Part shown: in pieces, positions 58,493 to 64,000 of the stretch
Layout: each line of letters begins with the position of its first letter
Position numbering within the stretch: position 1 is the first letter of the stretch
Translations under genes and position numbers: made by a program
The notes under the pieces: generated by a model
Told to the model about the DNA's origin: nothing
The model's database searches: none
What the model saw: the letters and a program-made list of their open reading frames with translations, nothing else
From: Elmis aenea
Lineage: Eukaryota > Arthropoda > Insecta > Coleoptera > Elmidae
Direction of reading: 5' to 3'
NCBI GenBank assembly: GCA_947652605.1
Contig: OX393581.1
Span: forward strand, 30,622,788 to 30,686,787
DNA: 64,000 nucleotides

Positions 58493-59242
58493 GTACAGGG
58501 TGGACTATTTTCGATGCCCATACAGGGTATCTCGGTTATTATCAGAGATAGAAAAAAACTAAGTACGTAGTCTCAATTTATTTTTTCGAGAGATATTCAT
58601 TGCCGTAAACAGATTTTTGGTATCTTTTTTAATTTTCTAAATATATCCAAAAACCGATTTTTGGCAATTTTCAAAAATGTTAAATATCTCGATTAAACGA
58701 AAAGATAGAGAAAAACTTTTAAAACATTTTTGGCATGGTTTTTTGTCCTTAATAAGATAGCGATGTTCAATTTTTTTTTACTCATACGAATATTGATATA
58801 TTACACCTAACTTTCTTATTTTAAATAGCAACCATAAGCAAATTATATATTTTTGAAAAGCGCAAAAAATAAGCTTTCAGTTCATGTCAAAGCCAACTAT
58901 GGTTGCCATTTAAAATAAGAGAGTTAGGTGTAATACATCGGTATTCGTATGAGTAAAAAACAATTGAACATCGCTATCTTATTAAGGAAAAAAAACCATG
59001 CCAAAAATGTCTTTAATGTTTTTCTGTATCTTTTCGTTTAAGCGAGATATTTAACATTTTTGAAAAGTGTCAAAAATCGGTTTTTGGCTATATTTTGAAA
59101 ATTAAAAAAAAATATCAAAAATCTGTTTACGGCAATAAATTTCTCTCGAAAAAATAAATCGAGACTACGTACTTAGTTTTTTTCTATCTCTGATAATAAC
59201 CGAGATACCCTGTATGGGCATCGAAAATAGACCACCCTGTAC
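58493..59242. mobile_element. Foldback element (750 bp, family I)
   Basis: The outer ends are GTACAGGGTGGACTATTTTC and GAAAATAGACCACCCTGTAC. The arms continue CGATGCCCATACAGGGTATC / GATACCCTGTATGGGCATCG and ACTAAGTACGTAGTCTCAAT / with the reverse match GAGACTACGTACTTAGT. They reach nearly to the middle (about 58867), with ATAGCGATGTTCAATT / AATTGAACATCGCTAT. The flanking bases ...CCT|GTAC...GTAC|AAC allow a TA or GTAC duplication. Confidence 0.9.
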
Positions 59243-60510
59243 AACAAATCTAGTAACACGATTTTAAGGAACTTGTTGTTCTTAAAATATTTTGTAATAT
59301 ACTCAAATGCTCTATTTCCTATAATAAAAAAGTTATGAGGCTGAGAAATTTTTAGCAAGATACGTTGTATAAACATATTTTATAAAAATTTCAATAATTA
59401 AAAATTATTAATTAAATTTGGACACTCCTTTATGACCTTCAAATATAAAAGTAATTTTTCCTTTGTCTTGCCATCAGTAGATTTATCATGTACTTAAGAA
59501 TTCGAGAAAATCGAAGTTTAACCAGAGATTGACTTGATATTTTAAAATTTGCCACCCAAACGTTTCAGGGGCAATGTCCCGTTCTTGATTGATAGTGGAA
59601 CTAAAAACAGTGACCATCGAATATTTGAATAGAACCAGAAATCGCAATTATTACATCACTGAAACGCCCTCATTCTATCACAGTACGATTAACCTTTCCA
59701 CGTCAGCTCATGCTACGATATAAGCAGCAGTTTCCAGTTTATTTTTAATTCTCTAGTTACTGGCAAATTTATAAATATCCAATAAGAATAACGCCTACAA
59801 AATAAAAACAAAAGGTGTGGCAATACGTCATAAACAATAATCCAATCCGTGTTAGATCAAGCCCATTCAGTTACGAACCAATATTGTATCATTGTTACAG
59901 CATGAAATTTTTCTATGAATCTGATAATTTAAAGATAACCTAGATCTTTTAAAATTAAGTAAATATATTATGCGTCTGATTAATAATGTATGCAGCTCAG
60001 TGAGAAAGTTGACTTCCCAATATTATTGTGAAACATTAATATATCTTAGCGTGCTTTTCAAGAACGTAACTTTGAAAAGTGAAGACACTTCGCAATATAT
60101 AAATGCGTTGACCTTTTTTGGAGGTTACGTTGCTTAATTTTAACGATACAAATTCGTTTTTTTTGACATTATATTGCTTCATTATATTCACATAAACACT
60201 ACTCATAAGAATAATCTAACAACAATGCAGATAATTTTTAAAAACATAATTATTGAGGAGAAATGTAATTGATACCTGTCATAATATTAAAATTGGTAGT
60301 CTTGTGAAAACCGTTTTTTATCTTGATCAATGTGTGATAGAGCTGCGTGTATTAAAATGTCATTAAAGACTATGAAACTATAATATTTGTTCATACAGGT
60401 ATTCGTATGCTTAAGTTCATCAATTATAAAAATTCGACGAATATGTAAAATACAACTGTTCTGCAAGTTTGTGACGTTTTAAAGTTAATATTCGGTTAAA
60501 AACAATTTTA
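59243..60510. other. Intergenic DNA with a unique-looking block 59490-59850
   Basis: No gene was recognised. The block 59490-59850 is mixed in composition and not repeated elsewhere in the window (CAGGGGCAATGTCCCGTTC, CACGTCAGCTCATGC, ATATAAGCAGCAG). The minus-strand frame starting in the preceding foldback is spurious. Confidence 0.35.
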
Positions 60511-62162
60511 TACAGAGAGTTTGGAATTCAAGTTTAAACATGGGACCTCGCTTTTTATAATAGCTAGAGCATATGTTTAAATTTGGCAAAGTTGCTGAAA
60601 TCATGGCTTATTAATAATCCTAAGAGAAATTGGAAATATCTCATACGATATCCGAGATAATTAGGAATTTATTACGATGACAAGTAAAAACTTTCAAAAT
60701 TTTTAGTTTGTTGATTGGTTGTCATGGTAACGACATAAACTACAACGTCCGGGCTGCCCGATTTATGATGTTGTTCAAAAAGCAATTTTACAAATTTGAC
60801 AATAAAATACCATGTGTGATACATCAATGAATTCAGAAGAAAAATTCTATTTGATTATTTTGCTTGGTACTTTGACAGCTCTGATTTCAACCGCGCACAA
60901 ATCGTAGTTTCTTGCAAAATTATTGCACCCACATCTTAGCTAAAAAGGGTAAGAGAAGACGTGCAGCATGAATTCAATGGAATATTTACAACAGCTTTAG
61001 AACTCAGCAGAAATATATTTGGCCCTGATTTGCAGACTCCTCGAATAAGGCAGACACAAAGACCAAACCCTAACACAAAGTCAACCGAAGAATACTTCAG
61101 GGTAACAATGTTTATTCCTTATCTAGATTATTAAGAGTTATTGAGAGTTTGAAGGAGAGATTTGTGCAACACGAGGACGTTTTCAATGGCTTTCAGATTC
61201 TTCTGCCTGGATATGCTATTCCAGAAAAAGCTCAGTTGTTAGGTACAGCATTTGTCTGAATACTTCAAAGATAAGTGTTCCACTGCAGTAATTGCAGGAG
61301 AATACTCCATCTGGATCGGAATTGTATCAGACATTAAAGAAGGCCAGAGGTCCCTTCTTCCAAATATTTACCATCTCTCGCTGTATCGGCCACACTGCCA
61401 GTCACTACCGCCACTGTAAAGCGCACTTTTTCGACAATGAAAAGAGTGAAAACCCTACTTAGAAACAGAACTGGTAATGAACGGATGAGCGATCTAGCCC
61501 TAATTTCAACACACTGGCAGGTTGAAGTTAGTCCTGAGAAAGTGTTCGACGTCATGGCTGGGCGAAAATCCAGACGATTACTGCTTTAAAATATTTAATA
61601 TTTTATTCTATTGTTGAGCTATTTTGTCAAGTTGAAATATATTTCGTATTACGTATTTTCGAAGATTTTTATGAATGTTTACACCTTATAAAAAACAAGA
61701 AATGTGTATATTTGATATCATGAAGTTTTTCCACGATATTTGTATACCTACATAGGTACACTTAAAAAAATGTTCGAACCCCTTCCGAATAAAAATCCTG
61801 GCTACGTCACTGATTATGTAAATGTCACAAATTGCGCCCATATAAAAAAATAAAGTTGGTTGTCATAAAACAAAAACGAATCTACTTAGAAAAAATAGGC
61901 GATTACCACCCAATTCGGCTTAAAAAGTTGCAATGTTTTTCACATTAAAAATATTCTATACTCCAAAGAAGTTATTCATAGACGATTTTGAAAAATCATA
62001 ATTTCCGGTTTTTCCTAATTTTCTCGGATACCATCAAAGATTTTTCCAATTTCTCTTCGGATTATTAATGTGCATTTAACAATTTTGCCAAAATTTAAAC
62101 CTATTCTTCGTCTAATATAATTAGCTAGATTAGGTTTAAACTCGAATTTCAAACACCCTGTA
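60511..62162. mobile_element. Foldback element (family H, copy 1) carrying a hAT relic
   Basis: The left end TACAGAGAGTTTGGAATTCA continues AGTTTAAAC and, further in, TTAATAATCC, AAGAGAAATTGGAAA, CGATATCCGAGA and AATTAGGAA. The right end mirrors this with TTCCTAATTTTCTCGGATAC, CCAATTTCTCTTCGGATTA and GTTTAAACTCGAATTTCAAA, ending CACCCTGTA. The arms are about 180 bp. The interior is mostly a degenerate hAT copy (about 60900-61812). Confidence 0.8.
60940..61812 (+). pseudogene. hAT transposase pseudogene (ZMYM1/P52rIPK-like) with its 3' terminus
   Basis: Plus-strand reading shows RQTQRPNPNTKSTEEYFRVT and MFIPYLD, then LKERFVQHEDVFNGFQ with LLPGYAIPEKAQLL. These are landmarks of the hAT group related to zinc finger MYM-type 1 and P52rIPK proteins. 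After frameshifts comes the dimerisation domain: SATLPVTTATVKRTFSTMKR, VKTLLRNRTGNERMSDLALI and FDVMAGRKSRR, then a stop at 61587-61589. Downstream, CCTGGCTACGTCACTG at 61797-61812 is a typical hAT 3' terminus (CAGTGACGTAGCC inverted). The 5' half and left terminus are missing, so no target duplication can be checked. Confidence 0.8.
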
Positions 62163-63499
62163 TAATGACTTTAAACTTCGACTAGCACAGTTACTTATAA
62201 AAAAAAAGTCAACCGGTGAATTTCCTGATTATTACCATCCAAGTAAAAATGTTGCAGGAATAAAGTTGACAGGAAAATTTGACTGCCTTGAAACTTAAAA
62301 GTCGAAACTTTAAAAAAAAATAGAAATATAATAATGTCACATATGATTGCGTCGCGACCCAGTCTCTGCAAGTTTTTTTTTAAACATCTGAGGAGAAGGC
62401 TTTATAAAGAATTTAAAAATTAAATAATGAAACATTAGTTTATATTTAACAGCTCTACTCACGGATTTTTTCTTCAGACGGTGTTCGCATAGGCTAAAAT
62501 GTGTGTTAAATAGGAACGTTAGTAATGGATATTTTACGCAGAATCTTCTCGTATTATGTTTACTTTAACTGGAATAGTATAAAAAATTCCAATTAGTAGA
62601 GTATAGTACATTTACTTTGCTTTATAAACATTATTTTAAAATGTCGTGGTAAATCGGCATTCTTTACAAAATCTGCTCGACCAAAAAAATTAGAATATCC
62701 TCTTTTTTTTTTATAGACGGAAGATACCAATATTAAAAGATGTTTGAACAAATATGGAAAACGGCTTGAGAATATAAAAGCCAATGTATTTTATTTGGAA
62801 TTTAAAAAACAGCAAATGATAATACAGAGGATCGTTAACTCCAATTAAGGCTAAAATAATGACAATTAATAAAATATATGACAACTGATAAAATGCTTTG
62901 GAGCATTTATTGCAAACACAGACAGTTCGAATAAATAGCTAGTCAATATCACTAGTTATATTTACAAAAAATACTTCCATTAAACCAGAATCCTTTCTTA
63001 AGTCTTTCAGTATGCAAAATAATTGGCAAAAATTATTAAAATACTCTAAAATAAATTTAATAAAGCACTCCCTTAAAATGTAAATATATTTCTACCAATT
63101 ATAGTATTTTTCCATTAGTCATGCACTTGAACAACTTATATCTGAAATAAAAACAACTTTCTTAAATACGCAAAACTACGAACTAACAGCCTACGTTAAT
63201 TTAAAAAATTTATGTCTAGTCTAGAATATACGATACCTCTTAAGAATGGCAGGTCAATGTCAAGTGGTCGCATTAATTTTGTTAATAATTTAAATAAAAA
63301 TTGGGCTATTAAGCTACTGAAAACTAAATTTTTTAAACTTATTAATTAAAATAAGCACAAAGCTTGAAAATGACACTAATTATTATGTCAAGGTAAACTA
63401 TGATTTATGACTACAACTGGATTTTAAAAAAAAGTATAAAAATAGTAATAACCAAAATTAGTTATGTACTTGTTTTGTTTATAATTTTTATTGTGAAAA
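62163..63499. other. AT-rich intergenic DNA, nothing recognised
   Basis: The frame at 62593-62784 shows no domain. No transposon ends were recognised before 63500. Confidence 0.45.
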
Positions 63500-64000
63500 T
63501 ATACATGGTGTCCCAGATGACATTTTCAGCATGGGAATCTCGCTTATTATAAGAGATACGGGTTTGCTTAAATTAGATGAATTATTTTCTAATATGAGAG
63601 GAGCTACAATCAATTTTTAAAGTACAAAATTGCTCGTACTTCAGATGATATAGCAAAAAATATGAAAATGTCGAATTTCTTTATCTCTCGCGACTTTTTT
63701 TCTTAATTATTAGATCAATTTTATTAGTACTTTCTTAACGTACTTTTTAATGGAGAATGTAACTGTTATATTGTTTTTTTTATCACTTGCTATTTTCGAA
63801 ATATTACCCCTAACTTCAATTTTTCTTATGTGCCGCGAAGTTGGCTATGGAATAGTTAAATGTGTTTTTCTCTCTCTCTCTCTCTATCTTTTTAATGAAA
63901 TAAAATAAAAAAATTAGGAGAGAAAAAAGAAATTCGACATTTTCATATTTTTTACTATAACATCTGAAGTACGAGCAATTTTGTACTTTCAAAAATTTAT
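63500..64000. mobile_element. Foldback element cut by the window end
   Basis: The left end ATACATGGTGTCCCAGATGA begins an arm whose inner part (AAAGTACAAAATTGCTCGTA, CTTCAGATGATATAGCAAAA, AATATGAAAATGTCGAATTT) is mirrored from about 63932 onward (AAATTCGACATTTTCATATT, CATCTGAAGTACGAGC, AATTTTGTACTTT). The right end lies beyond 64000. A TC microsatellite (about 63870-63886) lies in the loop region. Confidence 0.8.

Noticed and set aside
61334..61555. 73-codon minus-strand frame
   Set aside because: It is antisense to the hAT dimerisation domain on the plus strand.

Overview
The window is an AT-rich stretch of animal nuclear DNA, most likely from an insect and perhaps a beetle. The grounds are an insect-type cuticular/secretory structural protein gene and a dense mixture of insect-type transposons (piggyBac, mariner, hAT, MULE, Helitron, Jockey-like and other non-LTR fragments, and many foldback elements whose ends read TACAGGGTG...CACCCTGTA). 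The species-level guess is inference. I see no prokaryotic operons, rRNA genes, convincing tRNAs or CRISPR arrays.

Only one intact host gene is supported. It is a minus-strand, two-exon gene for a secreted Gly/Tyr/Ala-rich structural protein. Exon 1 (24119-24130) encodes only Met-Lys-Phe-Met and ends in a GTAAG donor. A 2372-bp intron, which holds a foldback transposon, is followed by exon 2 (20997-21746). A TATA box, initiator-like sites and a polyadenylation signal are in the expected places, and the predicted protein has 253 residues.

The rest is intergenic transposon debris, much of it nested. By region: 1-9 kb holds a pogo-like MITE, a gutted piggyBac filled by a non-LTR fragment, a non-autonomous Helitron, and an inverted-repeat structure containing a Jockey fragment and a perfect 81-bp palindrome. 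9.8-20 kb holds three large foldback/terminal-repeat elements, two of them carrying internal hAT MITEs with perfect 8-bp target duplications. 20-24 kb is the cuticular gene. 25-38 kb holds foldbacks, an ACCGGT-rich hAT element, a foldback element built around about 150-bp tandem repeats, a hAT deletion derivative that keeps the transposase C-terminus, and a Jockey 3' fragment. 40-52 kb holds second copies of two foldback families, a GC-rich MITE, more hAT MITEs, MULE and mariner transposase relics, and a second member of the TAGGGTTGCCAAC hAT family. 52-56 kb holds a MULE with a perfect 9-bp target duplication and minisatellite termini, inserted in a repeat that resembles another minisatellite terminus. 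58-64 kb holds three more foldbacks, one of them containing a degenerate hAT transposase.

Most element calls rest on terminal inverted repeats and target-site duplications read directly from the sequence. Family names rest on recognised protein motifs or terminal signatures. No database search was run.
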